Notes under the pieces: generated by a model
What the model saw: the letters and a program-made list of their open reading frames with translations, nothing else
Databases searched by the model: none
Told to the model about the DNA's origin: nothing
Shown: positions 21,068 to 31,560 of the stretch, one piece after another
Numbering within the stretch: the stretch's first letter is position 1
Layout of the letters: each line of letters begins with the position of its first letter
Origin: Bedellia somnulentella
Taxonomy: Eukaryota > Arthropoda > Insecta > Lepidoptera > Bedelliidae
Direction of reading: 5' to 3'
Length of the DNA stretch: 64,000 nt
Assembly (NCBI GenBank): GCA_963576735.1
Contig: OY755181.1
Span: 2,480,001-2,544,000 of the forward strand
Program-made: the position numbers and the translations under genes

Positions 21068-21352
21068 CCCGAAAACAGAAGGGCGTGAGTTCCAATCCCG
21101 GGTCGGGCCTAAATTTATCATGGTTGTTAACGGTGAGGGAGAACCCACATGGCTGAGTCGTACTTAGTCATGTGACAGTGTATTCGTACAAAAACGGCGA
21201 TAGGCCTGCCCCCTATCACGTGAGTACACTGTCCATGCAAAACGTGGGTACTCTGAACACCAGGTGACAAAGTCACGTGATGTTCAGAAGTATTAGTGCC
21301 TCTGCCAACCCCTTCGGGGATATTCGGCGTGAACGTTTATGTTATGTTATGT
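21068..21352 (+). mobile_element. SINE-B with internal deletion
   Basis: Begins in the head (CCGAAAACAGAAGGGCGTGA), lacks the ACACCAATTTG block, then runs complete to GAACGTTTATGTTATGTTAT. ACTAATAGCCATAAGTAACA precedes it at 21026 and follows it at 21356 with about 35 further shared bases: an unusually long flanking direct repeat rather than a normal TSD. Confidence 0.75.
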
Positions 21353-21682
21353 AAACTAATAGCCATAAGTAACAATAAACCAATGTAAGCCCGCATATTC
21401 TTGGCAGCTTGTTCATAAAAGGTGTTTATCATTACTTATGTAGTCATTAGAGAAGCGCTGCAGCTGCAACTTGCTATTAATTTTGCTTCCTCATTCATTT
21501 ATTACACAACAATGTTACCTTCGTTCCTCGGTCGGGCGGAAATTCATGAGGAATTTTCAGGGTTTTATACGGTTGTAGTATGGAATGGGATAATTATTTA
21601 CGTACGTGTTTTGGATTTAATATTTGGCACGTTAAAATGTTTGTTGTAGATCAGTTAACTTTGATGAAGAATTAATGGTTGA
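21353..21682. other. Spacer with the 3' flanking repeat
   Basis: 21355-21390 repeats 21025-21061. The rest is unique; no supported gene. Confidence 0.5.
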
Positions 21683-21685
21683 ATC

Positions 21686-22150
21686 TGGGGGCACGGCAGT
21701 GCCCCCGCCAAGTCGAGCGCGAAGCAAACACTGCCGTACCATCCTTTACTGGAACCGTTTCGCCGCATTTTCAGGCCCCCATTCGAGAACCTCTGGATAG
21801 GATTAAATCGCTGAAATTTTCGTCACCTAGAAATTCGTAATCACACACTTGAAATCCAAAATTTCAAGTCGGTAGATTAATTAATTCCCAAGTTAAGCTA
21901 ATGCAAAGTTTCGCATTTTCGACACTGACTGACTCACTGATCATCAAAATAGAACTAGTACTTCCCATAGACCTACAGAGCTGAAATTTAGTACAGAGGT
22001 AGATTTTAACGCCCACATAAAGAAATAACTATCAGAACACGGTTTATGGAAGATCTGAAAGAAAAAATAAGAGTTCTCGTTCAGACTTAACGCCTGAACA
22101 AATATTACGCAAAAATACCATCGCGAGAACAATTGCCGTCACCCGTACGT
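21686..22150. repeat. Dispersed repeat R (copy A; copy B at 23318-23782)
   Basis: Opens with the hairpin GGGGGCACGGCAGTGCCCCC (8-bp stem). It contains GACTGACTCACTGATCATCA, a motif also found reversed at 63918-63945. No coding. Sequence after the SINE-A (23210-23314) may be its continuation. Class unknown. Confidence 0.6.
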
Positions 22151-22161
22151 CAGGCGCTTAA

Positions 22162-23198
22162 CATACATACATACAGGGTGATTACGGGGTCGTGGAGCAA
22201 GAAAGAAGCATTTAACTTACTTTCTCCTAAGCATCACGATAGGTTAGGACTAACAGTACACCAGCGACTTATTTAAGTTTACAAAAAAAAACAGCGGCTA
22301 TTCGAGATCACGGTCACCCTACTATTTCCCAAGAAATTGTTGTCAAGCGCATAGACTTAACAATCGTTGCAGTAGTTGCAATTGATATGACGATATTGAT
22401 AGACAGATAAGAAATTTCTTCGATGCCTACTGCGATTACGTCCTACTTACTTTGTCGTATTTAGAAGGAAAAGACGAATAAAAATTTTAACTTTATTTAC
22501 AAAAACAACGCTAAACGTACTTTAAAAGTTGTTCAAAATGTGAACCCTGTTCCTGCTCGCACAATTGCTGTTCTTGCTCTGGTAGTGTTGTGTGTTTGAT
22601 AGTAAAACATAACCATATCTGATCGCTCGATATTAGAAAATGGGTACGGCGGAGGCATAATTATTTTATTTTATTTGAAATCTTTGTTTCGTTATGATTT
22701 ATTGTTATCATTTATTGACTTTGACGTGTTGTGACATTATTACTCATAAATGATTAAGTATTCTTACAAAGAGTTTGTTTTCTAAAAAGGTGTAATATAA
22801 AAAGAAGGGTGACCACGCATTTTGAGTCAGTAAATAAAAATAAGTAAATAACGAATCATCTTTGTTTCAATTAAAATAAATACAGGTAGCATCGCAATCA
22901 TTTACTGAGTCAGAAAAAAATGGTTGGGATCACGACCCCGAAATCACCCTGTATACTCACGGCTATAAATCCCTTAACGGGGTAGCCAGAGCTTGGGAAT
23001 GAGAAATTCCTCAGCCACTTTCAGAAGTTGATTGGGGAAAAGATGGTAGTAATAAATGTTATTGGTGACGGGTCTCCAACCACATCGCCCAAAAATCACT
23101 TAAAAAATGTCCCTAAACCCTTAGTCGCCTCTTACGATTACCCACGGGTAGAAATGGGGTAGTGATATTCTAAGCCGACACTACACGGCAAACACATT
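22162..23198 (-). mobile_element. SINE-A antisense, tail split by TIR element (copy A)
   Basis: TSD CAGGCGCTTAA at 22151-22161 and 23199-23209. SINE body at 22952-23190. The copy-B equivalent is 23794-24834 with TSDs at 23783-23793 and 24835-24845. Confidence 0.85.
22174..22951. mobile_element. 778-bp non-autonomous TIR element, TA target (copy A)
   Basis: Terminal inverted repeats CAGGGTGATTACGGGGTCGT and, reversed, CAGGGTGATTTCGGGGTCGT (about 21 bp, one mismatch), flanked by TA on both sides. Removing it restores the SINE-A tail CATACATATACTCACGG. TA targeting suggests a Tc1/mariner-like cut-and-paste origin; no transposase frame, so non-autonomous. Confidence 0.75.
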
Positions 23199-23809
23199 CA
23201 GGCGCTTAAAGATACTTCATACAAATCTGTCTAGTCTACTCATGTCACTTGACCTACGACCATTGTACAATTAACATCCTTTTTAAAATATATTAATTTG
23301 TAAAATATCTGGGCATCTGGGGGCACGGCAGTGCCCCCGCCAAGTCGAGCGCGAAGCAAACACTGCCGTACCATCCTTTACTGGAACCGTTTCGCCGCAT
23401 TTTCAGGCCCCCATTCGAGAACCTCTGGATAGGATTAAATCGCTGAAATTTTCGTCACCTAGAAATTCGTAATCACACACTTGAAATCCAAAATTTCAAG
23501 TCGGTAGATTAATTAATTCCCAAGTTAAGCTAATGCAAAGTTTCGCATTTTCGACACTGACTGACTCACTGATCATCAAAATAGAACTAGTACTTCCCAT
23601 AGACCTACAGAGCTGAAATTTAGTACAGAGGTAGATTTTAACGCCCACATAAAGAAAAAACTATCAGAACACGGTTTATGGAAGATCTGAAAGAAAAAAT
23701 AAGAGTTCTCGTTCAGACTTAACGCCTGAACAAATATTACGCAAAAATACCATCGCGAGAACAATTGCCGTCACCCGTACGTCAGGCGCTTAACATACAT
23801 ACATACATA

Positions 23810-24587
23810 CAGGGTGATTACGGGGTCGTGGAGCAAGAAAGAAGCATTTAACTTACTTTCTCCTAAGCATCACGATAGGTTAGGACTAACAGTACACCAG
23901 CGACTTATTTAAGTTTACAAAAAAAAACAGCGGCTATTCGAGATCACGGTCACCCTACTATTTCCCAAGAAATTGTTGTCAAGCGCATAGACTTAACAAT
24001 CGTTGCAGTAGTTGCAATTGATATGACGATATTGATAGACAGATAAGAAATTTCTTCGATGCCTACTGCGATTACGTCCTACTTACTTTGTCGTATTTAG
24101 AAGGAAAAGACGAATAAAAATTTTAACTTTATTTACAAAAACAACGCTAAACGTACTTTAAAAGTTGTTCAAAATGTGAACCCTGTTCCTGCTCGCACAA
24201 TTGCTGTTCTTGCTCTGGTAGTGTTGTGTGTTTGATAGTAAAACATAACCATATCTGATCGCTCGATATTAGAAAATGGGTACGGCGGAGGCATAATTAT
24301 TTTATTTTATTTGAAATCTTTGTTTCGTTATGATTTATTGTTATCATTTATTGACTTTGACGTGTTGTGACATTATTACTCATAAATGATTAAGTATTCT
24401 TACAAAGAGTTTGTTTTCTAAAAAGGTGTAATATAAAAAGAAGGGTGACCACGCATTTTGAGTCAGTAAATAAAAATAAGTAAATAACGAATCATCTTTG
24501 TTTCAATTAAAATAAATACAGGTAGCATCGCAATCATTTACTGAGTCAGAAAAAAATGGTTGGGATCACGACCCCGAAATCACCCTG
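23810..24587. mobile_element. 778-bp TIR element, copy B
   Basis: Duplicate of 22174-22951 carried by the tandem duplication, not a separate transposition. Confidence 0.85.
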
Positions 24588-25224
24588 TATACTCACGGCT
24601 ATAAATCCCTTAACGGGGTAGCCAGAGCTTGGGAATGAGAAATTCCTCAGCCACTTTCAGAAGTTGATTGGGGAAAAGATGGTAGTAATAAATGTTATTG
24701 GTGACGGGTCTCCAACCACATCGCCCAAAAATCACTTAAAAAATGTCCCTAAACCCTTAGTCGCCTCTTACGATTACCCACGGGTAGAAATGGGGTAGTG
24801 ATATTCTAAGCCGACACTACACGGCAAACACATTCAGGCGCTTAAAGATACTTCATACAAATCTGTCTAGTCTACTCATGTCACTTGACCTACGACCATT
24901 GTACAATTAACATCCTTTTTAAAATATATTAATTTGTAAAATATCTGGGCATTTAATTTACACCATCTATCCGCTAAAGATAGAACATGGTGGTCCATGA
25001 GGGGAACAAAGATCCGCGAAATATTAAACATATTTTCTTTGAAGGTACTTTGATTTTTTTAGTTATTGATGTTATTTGCATCCACCCTCGGTAAAATAAT
25101 TACGCTTATTGAAAAATCACCTCGCGACATTCGGTAAAACGTGTCATACCCATTTTAAAGAGTGTATTATTGAGAAGTCGTGGAATTTGTTTTTATTTGA
25201 TATCACAAGATAATATCATTAAAA

Positions 25225-25317
25225 ATGTCCACAATATTGAAAGGTGACGATGAATTTTATGGCTACCGTGTAGTTGGTATGCCCAAAGACGGATCATGTC
25301 TCTTCCATTCGAATTAA
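25225..25317 (+). pseudogene. OTU-protease N-terminal remnant
   Basis: A short frame of 30 residues starting at ATG 25225. It ends in VVGMPKDGSCLFHS, which fits the catalytic-cysteine start of OTU-family cysteine proteases (DGxCLF/DGSCLFHS, with Asp and Cys visible). The frame ends at a TAA two codons later, where sequence jumps to the helicase C-terminal part, so the rest of the OTU fold is deleted. The same start-to-motif spacing is seen in reverse at 63240. A fragment of a transposon-borne multi-domain protein, not a host deubiquitinase. Confidence 0.6.
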
Positions 25318-26104
25318 AAGCGATTCCGCACCCCGAGATAAAATTGATAGCTAAAGATTCCTTGGATTGTTCAAAAAGTTTGATGAAGAAAGCCTGGGCG
25401 TGTTTAAATAAATACGAAGATGATGCGTCGATGACTGCTGGATTAGAAGAGACTATAATCATTAAAGAGGGAGCTAAAGTAATGCTTAGGAGAAACATTG
25501 ATGTTAGTTTAGGTTTAGTGAATGGGTCGATAGGCGTTACACAAAAAGTAAAATGGGACCCGGAAGACCAAACAAAGCCTAAACAATTAATAATAAAATT
25601 TGGTAATAATTTGATTCATAAATTATTGCCCATTAAGTCTAAATTTGAGATTATACCTCGAGCACACGTTTACAGAGAGCATTTCCCAATCTGCGCGGCG
25701 TATGCTCTAACAATTTACAAGAGCCAAGGCCTAAGCCTAAAAATTTGCCCTCATGGATATTGGACACTCTATATTCTCTTGTGGCCAATAGCCAAACCTA
25801 CGTGGCGCTTTCAAGAGTAACCAATCTTCATGGGGTGCACCTTATAAATATTTCCTTCAATAGTATAAAGGCTCAAGTATCAGCGATTACCGAATACAAC
25901 CGGCTTAGGCGTAAAAACTACTCTGGTTTTTCAGAAATTAAACCGTCCAAACCATCTAGAAGAATAAATAATGAACGAGAATGGGCAAGAAGAAAAACGG
26001 TTGCTACTGTACAAGAAACAGAACCGGAAAAAAAGAAAAGAAAGATTAGTTATAATAAAAAAACTACTTCTAAAAAGAAAAAACTGCCTAATAAGATAAT
26101 GTAA
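25311..26104 (+). pseudogene. PIF1-like helicase C-terminal half, frameshifted
   Basis: About 260 residues of an SF1B PIF1-type helicase. Seen in order: KEGAKVMLRRNIDVSLGLVN (the LRNID-type region near the late helicase core), YALTIYKSQGLSL (motif V-like), then, in another frame, QTYVALSRVTNL (motif VI) and FNSIKAQVSAITEYN. A lysine-rich tail follows (KKKRKISYNKKTTSKKKK), plausibly a nuclear-localisation signal. The frame breaks near the A-run at 25739-25743, just after motif V. Walker A/B and everything upstream are missing, replaced by the OTU remnant. It differs from the Helitron helicase at 1-340, which has the usual YVGLSRVGAPE form. A foldback repeat begins within 45 bases of the stop. 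Confidence 0.75.
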
Positions 26105-26135
26105 CCATTCAATCAGTCTACGTCCTGTCAAAAAG

Positions 26136-26680
26136 AAGTGAAATCCCACCAAAAACATTCTGTAAAAAACTAGCCAAGTCTCGATAGAGCTGCTTGTTTA
26201 TCTCTAAAAAGTAATGAAATCTCTAAAATAAGTGGAGCCAAGTCTAAGGTTCCTTACTGCGATTTATTTATTATTATAGTTATTTTTATGTGACTTGGCC
26301 GTTGACTTGTAATAAGAAGATTATCATTAAAGTTTAAGGGAAACATGAAACAATCACCAGAGTTCTTACAACTAAAAATAAAGATAGATTAGAATCACAA
26401 AAAAATGTTAAGTGGACTCTGCATAATCGGCATAAGAACTTTAGAAGCTTAAAATAAATCTGCAAATAACTGTAAATAAACTTGTACATACTAAACGAGT
26501 AAAGAATGGTGAACGGCCAAGTCACGTAAAAATAACTATAATAATAAATAAATCGCAGTAAGGAACCTTAGACTTGGCTCCACTTATTTTAGAGATTTCA
26601 TTACTTTTTAGAGATAAACAAGCAGCTCTATCGAGACTTGGCTAGTTTTTTACAGAATGTTTTTGGTGGGATATCTTTTT
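26136..26680. repeat. Foldback repeat downstream of the helicase
   Basis: Inverted arms about 26142-26303 and 26511-26672 (some 160 bp, nearly perfect) with outer motif ATCCCACCAAAAACATTCTG. Shared words are CCAAGTCTCGATAGAGC and GTGACTTGGCC. The loop of about 210 bases is AT-rich without genes. A related foldback with the same outer motif follows the other helicase copy at 62806. Confidence 0.85.
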
Positions 26681-26754
26681 ACTGTCGATGTGTACCAATT
26701 TAGGTGGGTATGTTAGAGTAGACGACCTCGGAGGACACATTTGGATTAATTAGT

Positions 26755-26912
26755 GAGTGTGCTCAAAAGTCAGACGTCTGAGGTATGAAGAATAAAAGAG
26801 CATGTATGAGAGGATTGATGGATGTAGACGAAGCTGGAGAGATTTGCCATGATTGTACAAAATGGCGATCGATAGTCATTGACTACCACAATGGGAACTA
26901 ATGGCCTGAGTA
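26755..26912 (+). mobile_element. RTE LINE 3' fragment
   Basis: GAGTGTGCTCAAAA, GTATGAAGAATAAAAGAGCA and GGCGATCGATAGTCATTGAC match the last 170 bases of the RTE; several changes break the frame. Confidence 0.75.
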
Positions 26913-27056
26913 TACATACATACATACATATACTCACGGCTATAATTCCCTAGAAGGGGTAGCCACTTTTGAAAAGTTAAGTGGGGAAAAGATGGTATAA
27001 TAAAGGTTGTTGGTGATGGGTCTCCAACCGCATCGCCCAATGTTCCCTCAAAAGCC
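26913..27056 (-). mobile_element. SINE-A, antisense, internally shortened
   Basis: (CATA)n at 26914-26932 is shared with the RTE tail, so the two elements abut tail to tail. It ends in the middle of the element at about 27056. Confidence 0.7.
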
Positions 27057-27139
27057 CCTGAGCTGAGTATATGTATATGAATGTATTTTTTTACTCTGCA
27101 GTTTTAGCAGTAGTCGTAGTTTGAAAGAAATAATGTTTA

Positions 27140-27482
27140 ACGACCATCTCTCACAGCTATATATGTCCCCACCAAGGGGTTCGAGCCTACCCTATATAGG
27201 GCGATTTCGCCATAGTCCACCACGCTGGCCAATTACTGGTTGGCAGACTAACGACTACTACCGTAGTAGTAGCCGGGACCAACGGCTTAACGTGCCCTCC
27301 GAAGCACGGAATCATCTTAATTTTCGGATAATCAGGTCAGGTGCTCTCAATTCAAGCCTGCAATATCCTTCCAGACTGGGTTAAATCTTAAAAATTAAAT
27401 TTGTAAGGTTACCACCCCCCGGGGATCGAACCCGAGACCTCCGTACTTGAATCCAAGCGCTAAACCGCGACACCACGGAGGC
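27140..27482 (-). mobile_element. SINE-D, tRNA-headed, lepidopteran type
   Basis: On the minus strand a tRNA-like head (27482-27412) reads GCCTCCGTGGTGTCGCGGTT, then GGTCTCGGGTTCGATCCCCG (T arm and B box). The body has GTGCTTCGGAGGGCACGTTA, GCCGTTGGTCCCGGCTACTA and TGGCCAGCGTGGTGGACTAT, words I associate with common lepidopteran tRNA-SINEs. No conventional tail is evident near 27140. Confidence 0.75.
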
Positions 27483-27587
27483 AGTCCATTAACGACCATA
27501 GTTAAAATTATTCCAACAAAAGTCCAAGGAAATGAAGCAGAGTTGAACCCTCCCTAACTGGTAGAGCTGAAGTAAATACATAGGTAC

Positions 27588-27765
27588 ACACATATACTCA
27601 ATATATTAGTTCTCATTGGGGTAGGCAGAGACTATCGATCGCCACCTCGTACGATTTTGACAAACCTTTAGAGCTTCATCTGCATTCATAAATCTTTTCT
27701 CCTTCAGATTACAGACGCGTGCCTTTTTGAGTACATTCTCTATTTCGTCTTAATGAGACATTAAA
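27588..27765 (-). mobile_element. RTE LINE 3' fragment, antisense
   Basis: TTCTCATTGGGGTAGGCAGA, CTATCGATCGCCACCTCGTA and GTGCCTTTTTGAGTACATTC match the RTE end reversed. Confidence 0.7.
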
Positions 27766-27944
27766 AATTATTGTTTTTTACAATATATTGTGCGATTTAA
27801 GTCAAAATAGAGTGTACAGTTTAATTGAAATCATTCAATCATAGGTAACACAGTATATATTCACTCCGATTCTATCACTATTCATACGTCTCATAAAAAT
27901 TACTCGAAACACGTTCACGAACATATTCCACCTTTATTTATAAA

Positions 27945-28207
27945 CTAGCTTTCCACCCACGGCTTCGCCCACGTGAAATTCGGTTATATTGCAGTATAAA
28001 GCACTACTATAAGAAAACTTCTCATTCCTACGATTTCCCTCGGAAACATCATTTTTTTCCGGGATAAAAGTACTCTATTATTTAATCCAAACTTCTAACT
28101 ATACGTTTGCGAAATTTCAAAGCAATCGGTTCAGTAGTTACGGCGTGAAAGCGGAACAAATAAACAAACAAACAAACTCACTTTTCCATTTATAATATTA
28201 ATAAGGA
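27945..28207 (-). mobile_element. Non-autonomous Helitron, 263 bp
   Basis: On the minus strand it starts TCCTTATTAATATTATAAAT at 28207 (after A) and ends with hairpin CACGTGGGCGAAGCCGTGGG then AAAGCTAG at 27945 (before T). Contains (GTTT)n and CGCCGTAACTACTGAACCG near the 5' end. No coding. Very short, MITE-sized Helitron. Confidence 0.85.
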
Positions 28208-28990
28208 TGATTGTTTCCAGATTTTACCTTTTTTACAATGAGTGTCCGTATATATTGTCAAATGCATAAATAATGGATTCCTCTGAAGAGTCACTTTGTA
28301 ATAGCACTACCCCACCTCCTTCCGCGGCTGTCGTACCAGGCGACTATGGTCACTTCACCAACGATCCTAGAATTAAACCTCTTTTTTCCCCTCAACTTCA
28401 AAAACACCAAACCAGTTTTGCCTTACAAGTTATAATTAATGACAGCCTAATTAGTTAGCATCACTGAGGTGGCAACGCTTACGACACATTAATTATTTAT
28501 GGCCTTGCCTCTTAGGCTGAAGAAGGGCTTAACAAACATCGAAGACGTCCCACCAACAAACAACTTCAAAAACTGTTTAGTCATTTCAAGCTGTAACAAA
28601 AGAGATTATTTCACGAAATACCGAGAGACATAGGGATCGCTTCGTAAGATTTTCAATGCTTGTAAAATTATGAAAGTTTAAATACGGCCCTTGCCTTGTT
28701 AAAACTTGGAATTTGTTGCAGAATTTATGATACTTTGCAGTTTTTGTTATAAAATCTGTCCTTAGAATGAAATCGAAATATTTTGAATATATTCCAATTT
28801 TAGGCCAATTTTCTACATTGAAAAACTTTTCGAAAGCGTCTTCGTAATTGTAAATTATTTTATTGTTAAGAAAAACATTTTATTGTTATGTTAAGACTAA
28901 CTGCTCACATCACGTATGCTATACGACTATGAGAAACCCAATAAGCTATTTGTTGTATTGAAAATTTAGGAGATATGAGCGAAGAGCAGA
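28208..28990. other. Spacer with a degenerate SINE-A at 28297-28410
   Basis: TAATAGCACTACCCCACCTC, CAGGCGACTATGG and CTCAACTTCAAAAAC are a sense SINE-A relic. The remainder is AT-rich and unrecognised. Confidence 0.45.
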
Positions 28991-29128
28991 AGGGCAAGCA
29001 CGAGCGGTGTTTAAACTAGTTATCGCGTGCGATAAAGCAGCCATCTCTTACGCACTTACTTAGTATCGTATACTGCCATCTCATTCTAACCCTTATCGTG
29101 TCGATAAAATAGCGCTCGTGCTTGCCCT
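28991..29128. mobile_element. 138-bp MITE with 16-bp TIR
   Basis: AGGGCAAGCACGAGCG (28991-29006) is exactly inverted at 29113-29128. No coding. I cannot define a TSD, so the superfamily is open. Confidence 0.65.
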
Positions 29129-29312
29129 ACAGGGAGAGCGTATGCATCAAGATTTACTTGTCATGGAAGAACGTTATTACGAACGATATAAACATGATGT
29201 CTGACTATTGCTGGTCTCTGATACGCCATTTCCCTAAGTCTACACATAAGAGAAGAGCTTTAAAGCGAAGTTTTCTGGAACTTAACAATTAATGTATTTT
29301 TTAAATAAATAT

Positions 29313-29360
29313 TACATACATACATACATATACTCACGGCTTTATTTCCCTAGAAGGGGT
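29313..29360 (-). mobile_element. SINE-A, last 48 bases only
   Basis: (CATA)n then CTCACGGCTTTATTTCCCTA and GAAGGGGTA; a strongly 5'-truncated copy. Confidence 0.7.
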
Positions 29361-29597
29361 ATAAGTATTCTTTTAGGTAATTACACGTTTTTTTTCTGTT
29401 TAAACTGCATTTAGCTGAAACTCAAAAACTAGAGCTGATAAAAAAAAACAACTAATAGTTTTAAATATAGTTCAATATGAGTAGTCAACAACAGCTTAAA
29501 AAATCCCAGCAACATATGTAGGTACTGTAAACTAGTGTAATACAAGGCCGATATTTACACAATAAACAAAGAATTAAACATATATACACACTTTACT

Positions 29598-29858
29598 ATA
29601 CATACATACATACATACATATACTCACGGCTATATTTCCCTAGAAGGGGTAGCCAGAGCTAAGAAATTATAAATTCCTCAGCCACTTTTGGAAGTTGAGT
29701 GGGGAAAAGATGGTAAAAAATAAAGGTTTTTGGTGATGGGTTTCCAACCGCATCGCCCAAAAATCCAATAAAAAGCCCCAATACCCTTAGTCGCCTCTTA
29801 CGACACCCGTGGGTAGAAAGGGGTAGCGACATTCTAAGCCGGCACTACGCGGCACTTT
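29598..29858 (-). mobile_element. SINE-A, antisense, full length
   Basis: (CATA)n tail at 29599-29620; head CCGGCACTACGCGGC at 29840-29854. ACTTTACTATA precedes (29590) and follows (29855): 11-bp TSD. Confidence 0.85.
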
Positions 29859-29865
29859 ACTATAT

Positions 29866-30440
29866 ATACAGGTATAAAAGATAAATAAATAAGTAAAATG
29901 CGAAGTACCTAACCGAGACTAAAATCAAAAGTCTCGTGGTATAGTTTGAAGCCGACATTTAATTTAATATCTTTTCCACGAAATTATTAATTTTGGAACT
30001 CTGATTATCCGTTCCTGGAATTGATGTCTTATACGTAATAATGAGCCCAATACCTGGCCAAGAGTGTACCTTTACACGTGTCACACAAATATTAGATCTT
30101 AAAATTATTACGTGATAATTATCTCAGGTAGGCTTTCCCAAGATATATCTACAATTATCAGTTGATCACTTCGTTACGTATCCGTTGGCTTACCGCGACC
30201 TTCTCCGAATCCTTGGCCTCTCACAAGAGACCTCAAAGGGAGTCTCAGAATCGCCCAGAGATATGTCAAAATATACATTTAATTGCTACTACGTATTTCC
30301 CCAAAATAGAAGTTGAGATTATAAACTCATCTGAAGATTAGGTATTATTTTACCTTTAACTTTTGAGGAAGGCAGACTTTATATTCTCATAGTTTTTCTA
30401 GAATTGAAATGGCAAACATTCTGTACAGTACATATACACA
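29866..30440. other. Unique spacer
   Basis: No TE landmark and no gene. 30178-30260 is GC-richer (TTGGCTTACCGCGACCTTCT). Confidence 0.4.
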
Positions 30441-30536
30441 TACATATAACATAACATAAACGTTCACGCCGTTTATCCCCGAAGGTATTGGCAGAGATAC
30501 CAATACTTCTGAACACACGTGACAGCGCCATCTAGT
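30441..30536 (-). mobile_element. SINE-B, 3' part only
   Basis: CATAACATAAACGTTCACGC, TTTATCCCCGAAGGTATTGG and GCGCCATCTAGTGTCC; belongs to the ATGGCGC variant seen at 14383. Confidence 0.75.
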
Positions 30537-30540
30537 GTCC

Positions 30541-30712
30541 AAACATACATATACTCACAACCATAAATCCCCAAACGGAGTAGCCAAAGCTTCAGAGCTA
30601 GAAACTCCTCAGCCACGTCGCATCACATCTCCAACAGCATCGCCCAAAGACCACTTAAGAAAGCCCCATACCCTTAGTCGCCTCTTACGACGCCCACGAC
30701 AAGTTATCTACA
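30541..30712 (-). mobile_element. SINE-A, antisense, internally deleted
   Basis: ACATATACTCACAACCATAA to GTCGCCTCTTACGACGCCC; the middle (ACTTTTGGAAG to GATGGTAAAATAAAGG) is missing. Confidence 0.7.
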
Positions 30713-31452
30713 GTATAACTTGAATCAAGGCTTGTAGTTGCTGGTAACTAATACTTTTGGTCTGGTGGGGATGACAGTCTGATGCATTTAAATGAATGCA
30801 TCTCTATAAATTATCAATATCAGAGCCGATGTACAATTATTTTGTTTACAATACTTATTTTAATTTCCGATGTTTTATATCAGCTATGTAACTATTGGTA
30901 GAAATATTGTGTACCGTTTGTTTCTCTAATAAATAAATAAACCATATTTTACCGTACCGAAACTAAAAAAACGTCGGTCACAGTAATTCACAGCACAACA
31001 TGACTGAATTATCGTGAAAGGATCTTCCCGGCGGCTGCAAATAATAATAGTCTCGGTCTGATATGATCCGCGACATTGTGCGCCAGGATGCTCATTAGAT
31101 GAGCCGCCCCGAGCGACCGCCGCCCGCCCTACTGCAAGGTGGAACCTTATTTGGTCTCGGGACTTTCAAGTTAAACATGCGCTTTCGAATTGGATTTTAT
31201 TGCTTCGGAATAATTACTACTTAGTTTGTTGAATGTTGTTAGGTTATTAGATTGAATTGTTGATTTATTATTTTTATTATATAAAAAAAAAGTTCTGTAT
31301 ACGTACAATCGTGTATAATGTAAATACACTATAAAAAACACATGGCACTAAATTTTAAATAATTTTAATTATAATTTATCTTGGATTTTTTACCAGTATA
31401 CATTTTTAAATATAAAACCTGCAAATGTATCACCAATAAAATAAAGCAACTT
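30713..31452. other. Unique spacer with GC island at 31020-31150
   Basis: The island includes CTTCCCGGCGGCTGCAAATA and GAGCGACCGCCGCCCGCCCT, in strong contrast to the AT-rich flanks. Not repeated in the window and without a coding frame; possible promoter-like or enhancer element, by composition only. Confidence 0.35.
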
Positions 31453-31454
31453 AC

Positions 31455-31560
31455 AAACATATACTCACAGCTATAAATCCACATAAGGGGTAGCTGGCTA
31501 CCTCTGGAGGTTCCGTATTAGAAATTCATCGGCCAAAAATCACTAATAACACTTCATAAC
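31455..31560 (-). mobile_element. SINE-A, antisense fragment
   Basis: AACATATACTCACAGCTATA, then AGGGGTAG; later part garbled (AAAAATCACTAATAAC). Confidence 0.55.

Larger units (their letters stand above)
21683..24950. repeat. Nearly identical 1.63-kb tandem duplication
   Basis: Copy A 21683-23314 and copy B 23315-24950. By eye I find two differences: T in AAGAAATAAC at about 22027 versus A in copy B, and one extra CATA unit in B at about 23800. Each copy holds a hairpin-headed repeat R, an antisense SINE-A and a TIR element inside its tail. The junction has only a few bases of shared sequence (ATCTGGG/ATNTGGG). Confidence 0.9.

Noticed and set aside
25193..25498. 101-residue minus-strand frame over the helicase remnant
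   Set aside because: Antisense to recognisable PIF1 motifs; no motif of its own.
27412..27482. A second tRNA gene on the minus strand
   Set aside because: It is the head of a tRNA-derived SINE with a typical body behind it; arms are imperfect.
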